Shown piece by piece: positions 37,204 to 47,359 of a stretch of 64,000 nucleotides of DNA. Below the pieces are notes generated by a model. The model was not told the DNA's origin. It saw only the letters and a list, made by a program, of their open reading frames with translations, and did no database searches. The translations under genes and the position numbers were made by a program. Source of the DNA: CAILUG01 sp903844415 (lineage in GTDB: Bacteria; Pseudomonadota; Gammaproteobacteria; Pseudomonadales; Pseudohongiellaceae); assembly GCA_947477655.1 (NCBI GenBank), contig CANJTS010000003.1, positions 252,881 through 316,880 on the forward strand, given 5' to 3'. The stretch's first letter is position 1. Each line of letters opens with the position of its first letter.

Positions 37204-39914
37204 GCTAGTGAGCTTTGTTCGGCGATACGACAAAAACTGTGCAGGTGACAATATTCACATGTTTTTGTATGGAGTGGCTTTATCGCAAGCTTTCCGTCTA
37301 GATATTCTTGCGCCAGTTGTTGCAGGCTGTGTTGCCAGTACAGTTGCAAGTCTACCCATTTAGATATATTCACCGATTTATTGTTATTGAAATCTATATT
37401 TGCCAACGCTTGATCGCTGCAACCTATGCCTAAATATTGTTGTTCTTGCGGAGAAATATGTGCAAATAACAAGGCCGTTACGGGACCTGCCTGTAATTGT
37501 TGGGTTGCAGCTTCCTGATAGAGCAAGAGTTGTGAGGCCTCCGGACGTTCCTCCTGCCAATTTGGTTTAGTAAGTTTCCCGGTTTTATAATCGATAACCG
37601 TTAAGCTGCCATCTGCATTGCGATCGATACGATCGATACGCAGGTTTAGTTGCAAATTTTCATATTTCCATTTGGTTTTTAGTTCATTAGCCACAATTAT
37701 AAAGTGGCCGCGCTGTCGTTCTGAGTCAAGCCAGGTTAGTAATAGTTTGTGCAAGCGTTCCAGCTCTAATTTTTGATAACGAGGTGTCATCGTGTAAGGC
37801 TTACGTTTGGCAATATCAGCTAGGGAAAATTTTATCGCTGTATTTAGCTGGGCCTCTACAGAAGTAGAGGTAGTTTCATGTAAGAGCTGTGAACTTTGCA
37901 TGTTGTACCAAAAATATTGCAATACATTGTGAATAGATTCTCCCACTACGCTAGCTGATAAACCCAGATGTAACTCTGGTAACTCACGTATCTGTAACCG
38001 GTGTTTAGCAAAAGCCCGAAATGGACACGCGGCCTGGTCCGCAAGGACACTGCCACTACCTTCATGCAGTAGATCATTTTGCATAGACAACTGCAGAGTT
38101 TCTTTAAACAGTTCCTGCTGCTTTGTAAAATTAAAAACCGCAGGATGCAGGCTGGAAAAATCAGATGGCGTAGGATTCAAAACTGTTACAGCAGGTAATA
38201 ATTTGGTAGGACGTACCGGTAAGTCATCCATCTGTACAGCGTAACTGTACACTACTGAGCTGGCTGTAGAGGTAATTAACTGCTTGAGCATAAGCTCGGC
38301 TTTTTCGAGTAAAGCTTGTGGATTTAGCTCAGGAAATTGTGCTTTTTTTTGTATAGTCAATGGCAACCAAGGATTAATGTGGTGTTCACCTGGCCAATGT
38401 TGCTCAGTCATTTGCATACACCACAGATGAGTAAACCGCATACCACTACTACCAACGGGCCCTAGTATCTGGACAGGAGCCGATGTGTTGATGGTCGTGT
38501 AGGGAGTATTGTGGGTAAACCTGCTAGCAAGCGCCTGCGCGTTTTTCAAAGTGCAGTTATTAACCAAGAAGTTGCTTTGTAATAAATTAGCTTGCAGCTT
38601 GTGCCAGGCGCGCGCCAAGTTTGGGTTTCCCGTAGACAACAACTTTTCTTCATCCAGAAAAATTGACCATTGCTGTTGGAATAACCGCATCCAAAATTCG
38701 AAAGTTTGTTTTGTCGGTAGGGGACGTCGCTGTTGAGCCAGTTGTAACAGCGCTTGTCCGAGCAGCGGGCTATACCAAGGCCGCTCTTGTTGTAAACAGA
38801 GTTGGCGGAAACTTGCTAAGTTTGTGTGTAATTCGCCATGTTTTCGCAATTGAAATTCGAGTGCCGCTCTAGCATCAGCTTCCGCAGTTGCACCCAGCAC
38901 CCATGGAGAACGTAGCAATTGACACAGATTCAACGTTACACATTGATCCTGATTAAAGTCGAGCAACTGCAAAGCAGTGGCAATGAAGGGTAGGTCCGCT
39001 AGACTCTGGTTTAAGGGGCAGGAAATACTAAGGGCCGCAGATTCCGTCAAACTTTGGCTAAACATGCGGTCTAGTACCGGTGCAACTTTTTGAATGTCGG
39101 GGCAGATGATGCCTATAGAGGCGGCAGGATCATCTTGAAGCACCGTTGTGGCCCACACTGTAACGGCACGGCATTCATCTGCTAGCGCGTTGTAGGTGTA
39201 TACACTGATTGTTGGCGAGGAGGGCAAGGTTTGCCATGACTCTTGATCCACACCAAGTGAGGAAAAAGTATTTAATAAATTGCGATACAGCGGTGGGGAG
39301 TCAGTAAATCCGGACAACACTAAACGATCTGGCAATAACCCTCGTAATGCGGCAGGTTCTGTCTCTGCTAGGTTAAATAACACCTGTAACATAGCACTAA
39401 AAGTAAGTACTTTTTTACTGATATTTAGTCCAATAAAGCTTTCCAGCCATAGCAAAAAAATTTGTTGGGCTTCTGCTTTGATTAGGTGGCCGTGTTGACG
39501 TGACACGTGGGATTTTAATTCAGCTAAAGGTATTTGCCATTGTTGCAATAACAACAGTGCTTCGCGGGTGCTGTGTGCAGTGCCATCGATGTTCAGCAAA
39601 TTCGCCCCCGCATCAGATTCGCGAATTACCTGTTGCCAGAGCAACAGTTCCTGCGCAGGTTGCAGGAGATGCCAGGCTAACTTTGGATGAGTGCAGTGCA
39701 GTGCGAGTGTTTGCCAGAGTTGTTCCAGCCACAGGTCAATGGCAAATATTGCAGGGGTAGCAATTATCTTGCTGTGCTGGTGGTTTAACGTGTATTTACA
39801 CCATTGGTTCTGTAATTGAATACTGCTGGAATAATTAGGTGTTAACACTACCGCACCAGCAGTTAGTGCTGTATCGAGTCGGATGTTTTCGGCCTGTTGC
39901 GGCGTGTTGTTCAT
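37200..39914 (-). CDS. addB: AddB-like nuclease subunit (PD-(D/E)XK with Fe-S cysteines)
   Basis: 904 residues. No Walker A motif is seen near the N-terminus (VVLTPNYSSSIQLQNQ where one would expect GxxGxGKT), so the helicase half looks inactive. The C-terminal nuclease has LRIDRIDRNADGSLTVIDYKTGK and a four-cysteine set typical of AddB Fe-S clusters: one in DQAACPFRAFAKHRL and three in TCEYCHLHSFCRI. It belongs to the gammaproteobacterial probable-DNA-repair-protein branch of AddB. Upstream gene of the pair, translationally coupled to addA. It begins 12 bases after the ETF-QO stop codon, so all three may be one transcript. Confidence 0.85.
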   Translation of the reverse strand: MNNTPQQAENIRLDTALTAGAVVLTPNYSSSIQLQNQWCKYTLNHQHSKIIATPAIFAIDLWLEQLWQTLALHCTHPKLAWHLLQPAQELLLWQQVIRESDAGANLLNIDGTAHSTREALLLLQQWQIPLAELKSHVSRQHGHLIKAEAQQIFLLWLESFIGLNISKKVLTFSAMLQVLFNLAETEPAALRGLLPDRLVLSGFTDSPPLYRNLLNTFSSLGVDQESWQTLPSSPTISVYTYNALADECRAVTVWATTVLQDDPAASIGIICPDIQKVAPVLDRMFSQSLTESAALSISCPLNQSLADLPFIATALQLLDFNQDQCVTLNLCQLLRSPWVLGATAEADARAALEFQLRKHGELHTNLASFRQLCLQQERPWYSPLLGQALLQLAQQRRPLPTKQTFEFWMRLFQQQWSIFLDEEKLLSTGNPNLARAWHKLQANLLQSNFLVNNCTLKNAQALASRFTHNTPYTTINTSAPVQILGPVGSSGMRFTHLWCMQMTEQHWPGEHHINPWLPLTIQKKAQFPELNPQALLEKAELMLKQLITSTASSVVYSYAVQMDDLPVRPTKLLPAVTVLNPTPSDFSSLHPAVFNFTKQQELFKETLQLSMQNDLLHEGSGSVLADQAACPFRAFAKHRLQIRELPELHLGLSASVVGESIHNVLQYFWYNMQSSQLLHETTSTSVEAQLNTAIKFSLADIAKRKPYTMTPRYQKLELERLHKLLLTWLDSERQRGHFIIVANELKTKWKYENLQLNLRIDRIDRNADGSLTVIDYKTGKLTKPNWQEERPEASQLLLYQEAATQQLQAGPVTALLFAHISPQEQQYLGIGCSDQALANIDFNNNKSVNISKWVDLQLYWQHSLQQLAQEYLDGKLAIKPLHTKTCEYCHLHSFCRIAEQSSLA

Positions 39915-39926
39915 GTGTATGAACTT

Positions 39927-41627
39927 TTACATGTTGGGGTAATTGGGGCCACCACCACCTTCAGGAGTTACCCAGCGTATATTCTGAGTAGGATCCTTGA
40001 TGTCGCAAGTTTTGCAATGCACAGAATTGGCAGCGTTGATTTGTAGACGAGGCATGGCTTGGTCTCGCACAATTTCATACACCCCGGCCGGGCAATAACG
40101 TTGCGCAGGTTCTTCAAATTGGGGCAGATTGAACATGATGGGTGTATTCGGATCCAACAACTGCAAGTGGCAAGGTTGTTCTTCATTGTGATGCGTGTTG
40201 GAAAGATAGACTGAACTAAGGCGATCAAAACTGAGTATCGAATCGGGCCTGGGATAGTCGATGGCAGGAGCTTTTTCAACTGCGATCAAAGTCGCATGGT
40301 CCGGTGTGGTTTCGCGCAGGGTAAATGGTAATTTACCTTTAAAAACAGTTTGATCCATCCATGTCAAAGCGCTGCCGGCAAGTGTGCCGAATTTGTGGAG
40401 CAACGGCCCACAGTTGCGCACAAGATGTAATTCTTTTTGTAGAGTGGAGTCGGTAAAAGCAGTTTGATAAGTCTCTGGTATAAGTGGGGGTACTGATTGC
40501 TGTAATGCAGTTACTAGTGCTTGTGCTGCCAACATCCCAGATTTAATAGCAGTATGTGACCCTTTGAGTTTTAAAAAGTTAAGCAATCCGGCATCATCTC
40601 CAACCAATAATCCGCCTGGAAAAACCAAGCGTGGCAATGATTGTAATCCACCCTTGACCAAAGCTTTGGCACCGTAACTTAGGCGTTTGCCTCCTCGCAA
40701 CACTTGCGCAAATACTGGATGATGTTTCATACGCTGAAATTCTTCGTAGGGGCTTAGCCAAGGATTTTCATAATTTAAATCAGTGATCAAACCGACTGAC
40801 ACCTGGTTGTTTTCCATGTGATAAAGAAAGCCACCACCCGTTGTCCGTCCCATCCCCAAAGGCCAACCCAGGCTGTGTACAACGTGACCATGACGATGTT
40901 CGTTTGCTGCTACTTCCCAAATTTCTTTTATCCCCAAAGCATAGTGCTGCGGGGTGGAATTTGCTGCTAGGTTGAATCGCCGTATTACATCCATGCCCAG
41001 ATGACCACGACAGCCTTCTGCAAGTACTGTGTAGCGCGCCTCTAATACATAACCTGGGGTGTAGTTGGCAGTGGTCTCACCATCTTTGCCAATGCCCATA
41101 TCACCGGTAATCACACCTGTGATAGTGCCATTGGCATCCTGCATTAGTTGGGCTGCGCTGCAACCGGTGAGAATTTCTACACCCAGAGCTTCCGCTTGCT
41201 GCGCGAGCCAGCGACACAAATTTGCAAGACTAATTATGTAATTACCGTGGTTTTGTAAACCCTTAGGAATGAATAATTTAGGAATCTTAAAGGATGCTTT
41301 GGTATTGGTAAGCAGATAAATGTCTTCAGATTTGACCGCTGTAGTAACTGGTGCGCCTTGCGACTGCCAATCGGGAAACAATTCGGTCAGGGAAGAGGGT
41401 TCTAGCAGGGCACCTGAGACAATATGTGCGCCTATTTCAGAGCCTTTCTCTAATAAACAGATACTGAACTGCAGATTTTGCTTGCGAGCAAGTTGTGCCA
41501 GATGGCACGCGGTAGCCAGACCGGCCGGACCACCGCCAACAATAACAACATCAAAATGCATTTTTTCGCGTTGGGAAGGGGCTAGCTTGGCTAAAGGCTG
41601 AGGCAAAACACAATCCTTGACTGTCAT
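39927..41627 (-). CDS. Electron transfer flavoprotein-ubiquinone oxidoreductase
   Basis: 566 residues from the ATG at 41627; the longer frame begins at a TTG (41657) and adds 10 residues. N-terminal FAD site VVIVGGGPAGLATACHLA, GSGALLEPSSL and the membrane-facing quinone region, and a C-terminal [4Fe-4S] site of four cysteines (CPAGVYE, then SVHCKTCDIKDPTQNIRW) ending GGGGPNYPNM. It takes electrons from reduced ETF, fed by acyl-CoA and other dehydrogenases, into the ubiquinone pool. Divergent from etfBA, as in many gammaproteobacteria. Confidence 0.95.
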   Translation of the reverse strand: MTVKDCVLPQPLAKLAPSQREKMHFDVVIVGGGPAGLATACHLAQLARKQNLQFSICLLEKGSEIGAHIVSGALLEPSSLTELFPDWQSQGAPVTTAVKSEDIYLLTNTKASFKIPKLFIPKGLQNHGNYIISLANLCRWLAQQAEALGVEILTGCSAAQLMQDANGTITGVITGDMGIGKDGETTANYTPGYVLEARYTVLAEGCRGHLGMDVIRRFNLAANSTPQHYALGIKEIWEVAANEHRHGHVVHSLGWPLGMGRTTGGGFLYHMENNQVSVGLITDLNYENPWLSPYEEFQRMKHHPVFAQVLRGGKRLSYGAKALVKGGLQSLPRLVFPGGLLVGDDAGLLNFLKLKGSHTAIKSGMLAAQALVTALQQSVPPLIPETYQTAFTDSTLQKELHLVRNCGPLLHKFGTLAGSALTWMDQTVFKGKLPFTLRETTPDHATLIAVEKAPAIDYPRPDSILSFDRLSSVYLSNTHHNEEQPCHLQLLDPNTPIMFNLPQFEEPAQRYCPAGVYEIVRDQAMPRLQINAANSVHCKTCDIKDPTQNIRWVTPEGGGGPNYPNM

Positions 41628-41771
41628 ATTAAGGTGAGCGGCTATTATAATTGCCAACTTGTGTAAAAGGTTAACACTCTTTGACTCAAGCGAGAATGCG
41701 GTACAAATTGTAATTTCTGAAAGTTACTGTTTGTATTTTTCCTGATAATAACTTGGTGATAAGCGTACCTC

Positions 41772-42524
41772 ATGAAAATTCTGGTTGCTGTAAAACGTAC
41801 GATCGATGCCTATGTAAAAGTACGTGTCAAAAGTGATAACACTGGCGTTGATCTAAGTAATGCCAAAATGGCGATGAATCCTTTCTGTGAAATTGCAGTT
41901 GAAGAGGCTGTTCGTTTGAAAGAAAAAGGTCTGGCCACTGAGATTGTCGCCGTCACTATTGGCAGTGACAAAGCTCAGGAACAACTTCGTGAAGCCATGG
42001 CCCTAGGTGCTGACCGTAGTATTTATATTCAAACCAGTGATGAGCTAGAGCCAATCAATATCGCCAAACTGTTGGCAGCAGTTGTGCAAAAAGAACAACC
42101 TGCCTTGATATTGTTGGGGAAACAGGCCATCGATTCTGACAACAATCAGGTTGGCCAGATGCTGGCTGCCTTGTGTGATATGCCTCAGGCTACCTTCGCT
42201 TCAAAGGTAGTCTTAAGTACAGATAAAGTGGTGGTTAGCAGGGAGGTTGATGGTGGTGAACAAATATTGAGTTTACAACTGCCTGCTGTTGTTACAACTG
42301 ATTTACGCTTGAACGAACCTCGCTTTAAAAAATTGCCTGACATTATGAAAGCCAAAAAGAAAATAATTGAGGTATTTACGCCCGAACTACTTGGAGTTGT
42401 ACTGAAATCACATATCACTACTTTGTCAGTGGCTGATCCACCACCACGTAAGGCCGGTATAAAAGTACAAAATGTTGCAGAACTGGTGCATAAACTTAAA
42501 AACGAAGCCAAGGTGATTGCATGA
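41772..42524 (+). CDS. etfB: Electron transfer flavoprotein beta subunit
   Basis: 250 residues. N-terminal MKILVAVKRTIDAYVKVRV, the AMP-binding stretch around LILLGKQAIDSDNNQVGQMLA, and DLRLNEPRFKKLPDIMKAKKK match EtfB. It carries AMP and pairs with EtfA. Its stop overlaps the ATG of etfA (ATGA at 42521-42524). Confidence 0.96.
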   Translation: MKILVAVKRTIDAYVKVRVKSDNTGVDLSNAKMAMNPFCEIAVEEAVRLKEKGLATEIVAVTIGSDKAQEQLREAMALGADRSIYIQTSDELEPINIAKLLAAVVQKEQPALILLGKQAIDSDNNQVGQMLAALCDMPQATFASKVVLSTDKVVVSREVDGGEQILSLQLPAVVTTDLRLNEPRFKKLPDIMKAKKKIIEVFTPELLGVVLKSHITTLSVADPPPRKAGIKVQNVAELVHKLKNEAKVIA

Positions 42525-43450
42525 AAGCCCTCGTTATAGCGGAACATGATAATCACATTTTGAAAGGGGCAACCCGTGCACTGGTGACTGCTGCTTTGCA
42601 AATTGCAGAGCACGTGGATGTGCTTGTGGCAGGTAATAAATGTTTAACTGTGGTTACTGCAGCATCCCAAATTGCTGGAGTAAGTAATGTGCTAGTTGCC
42701 GATCACGGAAACCTGCAATACCCTACTAGTGAAACTCTTGCCGCTTTAGTGTTGGGCATTGCTGCCGATTACATCGGGATACTTGCTGCTGCCACAACAA
42801 CCGGAAAAAACTTTCTGCCACGCGTGGCTGCTCGGCTTGATGTGGCGCAAATTTCCGAAATCACTGCAGTAATAACTTCGGATACTTTTGTGCGTCCCAT
42901 ATATGCTGGCAACGCTTTGGCAACTGTAAAATCTACAGATTCCATCAAGGTAATGACAGTAAGAACTTCAGCTTTTATTGAAACCCCTACAGGTAATACT
43001 GTCGCTGAAATAAAAAATTTGGCTGCAGTTGAATCATCAATTCATTCAACGTTTATCAGCGAAACTATGAGCGAAAGTTTGCGTCCAGAACTAACTGCAG
43101 CAAGGATTGTTATTTCTGGAGGACGAGGCCTTGGCAGTGCCGAAAATTTTCATTTACTAGATAAAGTAGCAGATAAACTTGGAGCAGCAATTGGAGCCTC
43201 TCGTGCCGCAGTTGACAGTGGTTACGCCGCCAACGACATGCAGGTTGGACAAACAGGTAAAGTAGTTGCACCGGATTTATATATAGCCGTGGCTATTTCG
43301 GGTGCTATTCAACATCTAGCTGGTATGAAAGAAAGCAAAGTCATTGTCGCCATCAATAAGGATGCCGAAGCACCAATTTTTCAAGTTGCTGACTATGGGT
43401 TGGTGGCTGATTTGTTCATAGCACTGCCTGAATTGGAAGCATTGCTATAA
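42521..43450 (+). CDS. etfA: Electron transfer flavoprotein alpha subunit
   Basis: 309 residues. The C-terminal FAD domain is clear: RIVISGGRGLGSAENFHLL, GASRAAVDSGYAANDMQVGQTGKVVAPDLYIA (split by the usual Gln), AISGAIQHLAGMKESKVIVAINKDAEAPIFQVADYG. The heterodimer accepts electrons from several dehydrogenases and delivers them to the ETF-QO encoded divergently. Confidence 0.96.
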   Translation: MKALVIAEHDNHILKGATRALVTAALQIAEHVDVLVAGNKCLTVVTAASQIAGVSNVLVADHGNLQYPTSETLAALVLGIAADYIGILAAATTTGKNFLPRVAARLDVAQISEITAVITSDTFVRPIYAGNALATVKSTDSIKVMTVRTSAFIETPTGNTVAEIKNLAAVESSIHSTFISETMSESLRPELTAARIVISGGRGLGSAENFHLLDKVADKLGAAIGASRAAVDSGYAANDMQVGQTGKVVAPDLYIAVAISGAIQHLAGMKESKVIVAINKDAEAPIFQVADYGLVADLFIALPELEALL

Positions 43451-43514
43451 ATTTACGCAAAAATAAATTTATGATCTGTAATTTTTAAAACTCAACTAAG
43501 CTCGGGAGCTGCTA

Positions 43515-44102
43515 ATGAAAATACCAATGCACAAAATATTTACTTTTCCATTGCTTTTGTTATTGAGCGCTAGCAGTCAGGCTCAATGGATTTTGGACAG
43601 TGGAGCATCGTCATTTTTCTTTGTTACCAACAAAGCTGCAGCTGTTAGTGAGGTAAACAGTTTTACTGGAGTAAGTGGCAGTATCACAGAAGCTGGGTCC
43701 GCAACTCTGGTGCTTGATCTTTCAACTGTGGATACAGCAGTGGAGATTCGTAACCAACGTTTAACCGAGATGCTGTTTCAAGTTGGAAATTTTCCCATGG
43801 CGACAGTAACCCTTATTGTTGATACAGCAGCATTGGAAAGTATGCCTGCTGGGCTTACTGCAACAGGGAGTTACACCGCAAGTGTTGATTTGCACGGAAT
43901 CAAACAGGATGTTGTTGCAGATATGCAGATCGTTAAACTGGATGCAGAAACTCTGCAAGTACAGTTAGCTCGCCCACTAATTGTAAATGCTGCTAGTTTT
44001 GGCTTGGCGGAAGGAGTTGAAGCATTACGAGCGGTTGCCTCGTTACCCTCAATAACGCCAAACGTTGTTGTTGATTTCACTCTTGTGTATCACAAAGAGT
44101 AA
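43515..44102 (+). CDS. Exported YceI-family protein
   Basis: 195 residues. Signal peptide (KIFTFPLLLLLSASSQAQ) then a lipocalin-like YceI barrel, with NSFTGVSGSITEAGSATLVLDLSTVDTAVEIRNQRL and GSYTASVDLHGIKQDV. YceI proteins bind isoprenoid or other amphiphilic ligands in the periplasm. It lies 64 bases after etfA and may be co-transcribed, an arrangement I cannot explain functionally. Confidence 0.88.
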   Translation: MKIPMHKIFTFPLLLLLSASSQAQWILDSGASSFFFVTNKAAAVSEVNSFTGVSGSITEAGSATLVLDLSTVDTAVEIRNQRLTEMLFQVGNFPMATVTLIVDTAALESMPAGLTATGSYTASVDLHGIKQDVVADMQIVKLDAETLQVQLARPLIVNAASFGLAEGVEALRAVASLPSITPNVVVDFTLVYHKE

Positions 44103-44107
44103 ACAGT

Positions 44108-44133
44108 TAAGGGCGGTTTGTGAGCCGCCCTTA
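44108..44133. terminator. Hairpin between yceI and rne (bidirectional terminator candidate)
   Basis: Strong nine-base-pair stem TAAGGGCGG/CCGCCCTTA with an eight-base loop, between two convergent genes. Neither strand has a long T-run directly after it, so termination would rest on the stem or on Rho. Confidence 0.55.
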
Positions 44134-44207
44134 CCACTTCGAACTTACTTCGCTTTAGCTTATTTTTTAGCTTCGCTATAAGTAAAGTTTATTGAGTTCC
44201 TACAACT

Positions 44208-46898
44208 TTAACGATTACGTGGATCGTTAGGTGCCCGCCGTTTTTCCCGCACCATCGGCACAGCTTCAACAATTGGCGTAACTGCTGTCTTAACCACTTC
44301 AACTACTTCGTTGGTACTAGTAGGTTTTATAATCGCAACATTTACATTTTCTATAACTTGGACTTCAGTTGTGACTGCTATTTTTTCATCAGTTTGTGGC
44401 GCTTTTGCTGCAACCTGATCAGAACTTTGGAAACTTTGGTTACCATCAATTTCTACCACCGTACTAACGACTGTACTAGGCAATATAAATTCTTCACTTT
44501 GCGGTTTTATGGTTGCTGTGGATAGATAAACAGCATCATCACTACTGACATTTGCAACAGAGAATTCAGGCAAAGTAAGCTCAACCGTTACTGTTTCGAC
44601 AGATTGCTCTAGCGCAAGATTGTTATGCATGAATTCCGTAACCACAACTTCTGTGCCTAATGCTGCTGCCATTGGCGCTATGAAATTGTCGCTAAGATCT
44701 TTGGTGCCAGACTCTGGTCGGGTTGCCATTGGATCTACACTAATTTCTTCCGTTGGTCTTTGAATGCTAGTTTGCAGATCATCACGATTTCCACGCTGTC
44801 TTTGGCGAGGTGGACGACCACGTTTGCCTGCAGGCCGTTTGCTTCCTCCTACTTGATCAGAGACTGTGTTTTCAGTCATTAATTCCGGAAGCTCCTGCGA
44901 AATTTCGGTATTACCGAGAGTCGCATTTACAAGGCCAGGTTGTTGCTCACGATTGCGATTTTTGCCGCCACGACGGCGTCGCGCACCATCTCTGCGTTGA
45001 CTATTATCCTCTTCAGTTGCGATGGCAGTAGATTTAACTACGGCTTCAGCAGCAACAGGTGGTCGGTTTTTATCATTACGCTCCGGTCGATCGGATCGAT
45101 CTCCTCGTTCTGGCCGGTCTGTGCGGTCAGGACGTTTTCTGCCATGCCGATCTTGGCGATTGGAAGTTCGTGTGGTGGTCGTTGTAGATGTTGCCTTGCT
45201 TACATTAGCTTCTGTTTCGGATCCAGAAAAAATAGCCAGAATACTGCCCCAAAACCCTGATTTTTTAACTGCGGCAGGTGCTGCTACCAGACTCTTCATA
45301 GGCGCAGGTGTGGCTTGTAGGCGTGTTGTTTGTACTGCTGGCACATCGGCTACTACAGGTGGTCTTGGTTGTTGAGCTTCAGTAACTAATTCTTCATCTA
45401 TATTGATTTCATAACTACGTTCACTAGAGTCAGTGCTGATATTTTGAATATCAAAATGTGGCGTTTCTAGGTGGACACTGGGAATAATCATGACACGTTT
45501 ATGACTTTGAACTTCGATCGCTGTTATGTCTTCCCGTTTTTCGTTGAGCAGATAAGTACCAACACTTATAGGCACAATTACACGAATTTCCTTCGTATTG
45601 TTTTTGTTGGCCTCTTCCTGCAAGAGTCGCAAAATCGATAGCGACAGAGATTCAATATCGCGAATACTTCCTTGACCGCTGCAACGCGGGCAAACCGTAG
45701 CACTGGTTTCTCCTAGTGATGGCCGCAAGCGTTGACGCGACATTTCAAGTAAACCAAAACGTGAAATTTTGCCAACCTGAACTCTAGCGCGATCGATTTC
45801 CAGCGCATCCTTGACCCGGTTTTCAACATCACGCTGATTTTTCTGTGACATCATGTCAATGAAATCGATTACCACGAGTCCACCCATATCACGTAAACGC
45901 AACTGCCGGGCTATTTCATCTGCTGCTTCAAGATTTGTGACCAACGCAGTCTCTTCAATATCAGATCCCTTGGTCGCCCTAGAAGAGTTAATATCGATTG
46001 AAATGAGTGCTTCAGTGGGGTCAATTACGATAGAACCACCGGAAGGTAATTTTACTTCACGCTGAAAAGCAGTTTCTATCTGGGTTTCGATTTGGAAGTT
46101 GGTAAACAGTGGCACCGATCCGGTGTGTAACTTGATACGGCTTTCAAATTGCGGCATTACTTGTCTAACGAAGGAGATAGCGTCATCGTAAGTGGCCTGG
46201 GTATCCAGAATAACTTCGCCGATGTCTTGGCGTAAATAATCACGAATGGCACGCAAGATAACGTTGCTTTCTTGAAACAGAAGACAAGGAGCGGCTAGTT
46301 CGGAGCTGGCTTTGGTTATCGCGGTCCAAACCTGAATAAGGTAATTAAGATCCCATTGCAGTTCTTCTGCGGCTCGACCGACACCGGCAGTCCGAATGAT
46401 AATACCCATTCCATCCGGTATTTGCAGTGAGTCCATTGCTTCGCGTAATTCAGTACGTTCTTCCCCCTCAATCCGGCGGCTTATACCCCCTGCACGTGGG
46501 CTGTTGGGCATTAGTACTAAGTAGCGGCCAGCCATACTGATCAAGGTGGTCAGAGCCGCACCTTTATTACCGCGTTCTTCTTTTTCGACTTGAACGATGA
46601 CCTCTGTACCTTCCGCTATTACATCGCGAATGTTGACGCGGCCATGTTCGGAAACATTTTTCCTGAAATATTCACGTGCGATTTCTTTGAGTGGCAGAAA
46701 GCCGTGGCGATCAGCACCATAATTGACAAAAGCTGCTTCGAGGCTTGGCTCGACGCGTGTAATTTTGCCTTTATAGATGTTGGATTTTTTCTGGATGCGA
46801 TTGCGATTTTCGATATCAAGATCGAACAGGCGCTGTCCATCAACTAGAGCTACGCGCAACTCTTCTTTTTGAGTTGCATTTACTAGCATTCTTTTCAT
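44208..46898 (-). CDS. rne: Ribonuclease E
   Basis: 896 residues. The S1 RNA-binding domain (about 35-120: NIYKGKITRVEPSLEAAFVNYGADRHGFLPLKEI), RNase H-like and DNase I-like catalytic region (VIDPTEALISIDINSSRATKG; LGGLVVIDFIDM-type metal Asp residues), and the Zn-link CPRCSGQG near residue 402. After ~510 comes a disordered arm with an Arg-rich RNA-binding block (RHGRKRPDRTDRPERGDR) and acidic/Thr-Val-rich stretches ending REKRRAPNDPRNR. It is the essential endonuclease and degradosome scaffold; shorter than the 1061-residue E. coli enzyme because of the arm. A long leader precedes it. Confidence 0.95.
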   Translation of the reverse strand: MKRMLVNATQKEELRVALVDGQRLFDLDIENRNRIQKKSNIYKGKITRVEPSLEAAFVNYGADRHGFLPLKEIAREYFRKNVSEHGRVNIRDVIAEGTEVIVQVEKEERGNKGAALTTLISMAGRYLVLMPNSPRAGGISRRIEGEERTELREAMDSLQIPDGMGIIIRTAGVGRAAEELQWDLNYLIQVWTAITKASSELAAPCLLFQESNVILRAIRDYLRQDIGEVILDTQATYDDAISFVRQVMPQFESRIKLHTGSVPLFTNFQIETQIETAFQREVKLPSGGSIVIDPTEALISIDINSSRATKGSDIEETALVTNLEAADEIARQLRLRDMGGLVVIDFIDMMSQKNQRDVENRVKDALEIDRARVQVGKISRFGLLEMSRQRLRPSLGETSATVCPRCSGQGSIRDIESLSLSILRLLQEEANKNNTKEIRVIVPISVGTYLLNEKREDITAIEVQSHKRVMIIPSVHLETPHFDIQNISTDSSERSYEINIDEELVTEAQQPRPPVVADVPAVQTTRLQATPAPMKSLVAAPAAVKKSGFWGSILAIFSGSETEANVSKATSTTTTTRTSNRQDRHGRKRPDRTDRPERGDRSDRPERNDKNRPPVAAEAVVKSTAIATEEDNSQRRDGARRRRGGKNRNREQQPGLVNATLGNTEISQELPELMTENTVSDQVGGSKRPAGKRGRPPRQRQRGNRDDLQTSIQRPTEEISVDPMATRPESGTKDLSDNFIAPMAAALGTEVVVTEFMHNNLALEQSVETVTVELTLPEFSVANVSSDDAVYLSTATIKPQSEEFILPSTVVSTVVEIDGNQSFQSSDQVAAKAPQTDEKIAVTTEVQVIENVNVAIIKPTSTNEVVEVVKTAVTPIVEAVPMVREKRRAPNDPRNR

Positions 46899-47176
46899 GG
46901 TTACTTTTTTCCCTTAGTTAAACTGGGCTAAAGAAGCAACTAGAAAAATAGAATTTATGTGAAGATATAGACCTAACTTCTTGATTTAGAGCTATTTTAT
47001 CAAACTAAAACGAGCAGAATTTATTTTGACTGCATGTTGGTTGCGCATATCCACTTTGACTTGTACCTTCCTCAAGAACGTAGGTGAGGAGGTTACTGTT
47101 ACCGTAAAATTATGCCGGAAACTGTCGTTTGCTCTATGGCGCTAGCTTATTGCCTTCTAGTCTTTTGCTCGTTCCA

Positions 47177-47202
47177 AAAATCAGGCAAGAACACCTGATT
47201 TT
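47177..47202 (-). terminator. Terminator-like hairpin inside the presumed rne leader
   Basis: Nine-base-pair stem AAAATCAGG/CCTGATTTT with an eight-base loop. Read on the minus strand it ends in a run of five T, the form of an intrinsic terminator, about 280 bases before the rne start. On the + strand a T7 run also follows after a short gap. Could be an attenuator or the end of an unannotated small RNA. Confidence 0.55.
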
Positions 47203-47342
47203 CATAAATTTTTTTCTGGTTGCCCGGCTTTACCCGGGTTTAGTTTCTGTCATCTTAGTGCCTGCGTAAAGGCAGTAAATGCCTGTGCCGGCTGCATCTG
47301 ACTGTCTGCTTCTGAACGGTTGCCCTTGGGCTTAAACTCAGT

Positions 47343-47359
47343 CCGGTACGATGTACCGG
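47343..47359 (-). other. Stable stem-loop in the rne leader
   Basis: Perfect 7-bp inverted repeat CCGGTAC-GAT-GTACCGG. High GC and a three-base loop make it the most stable local hairpin of the leader. Confidence 0.55.
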
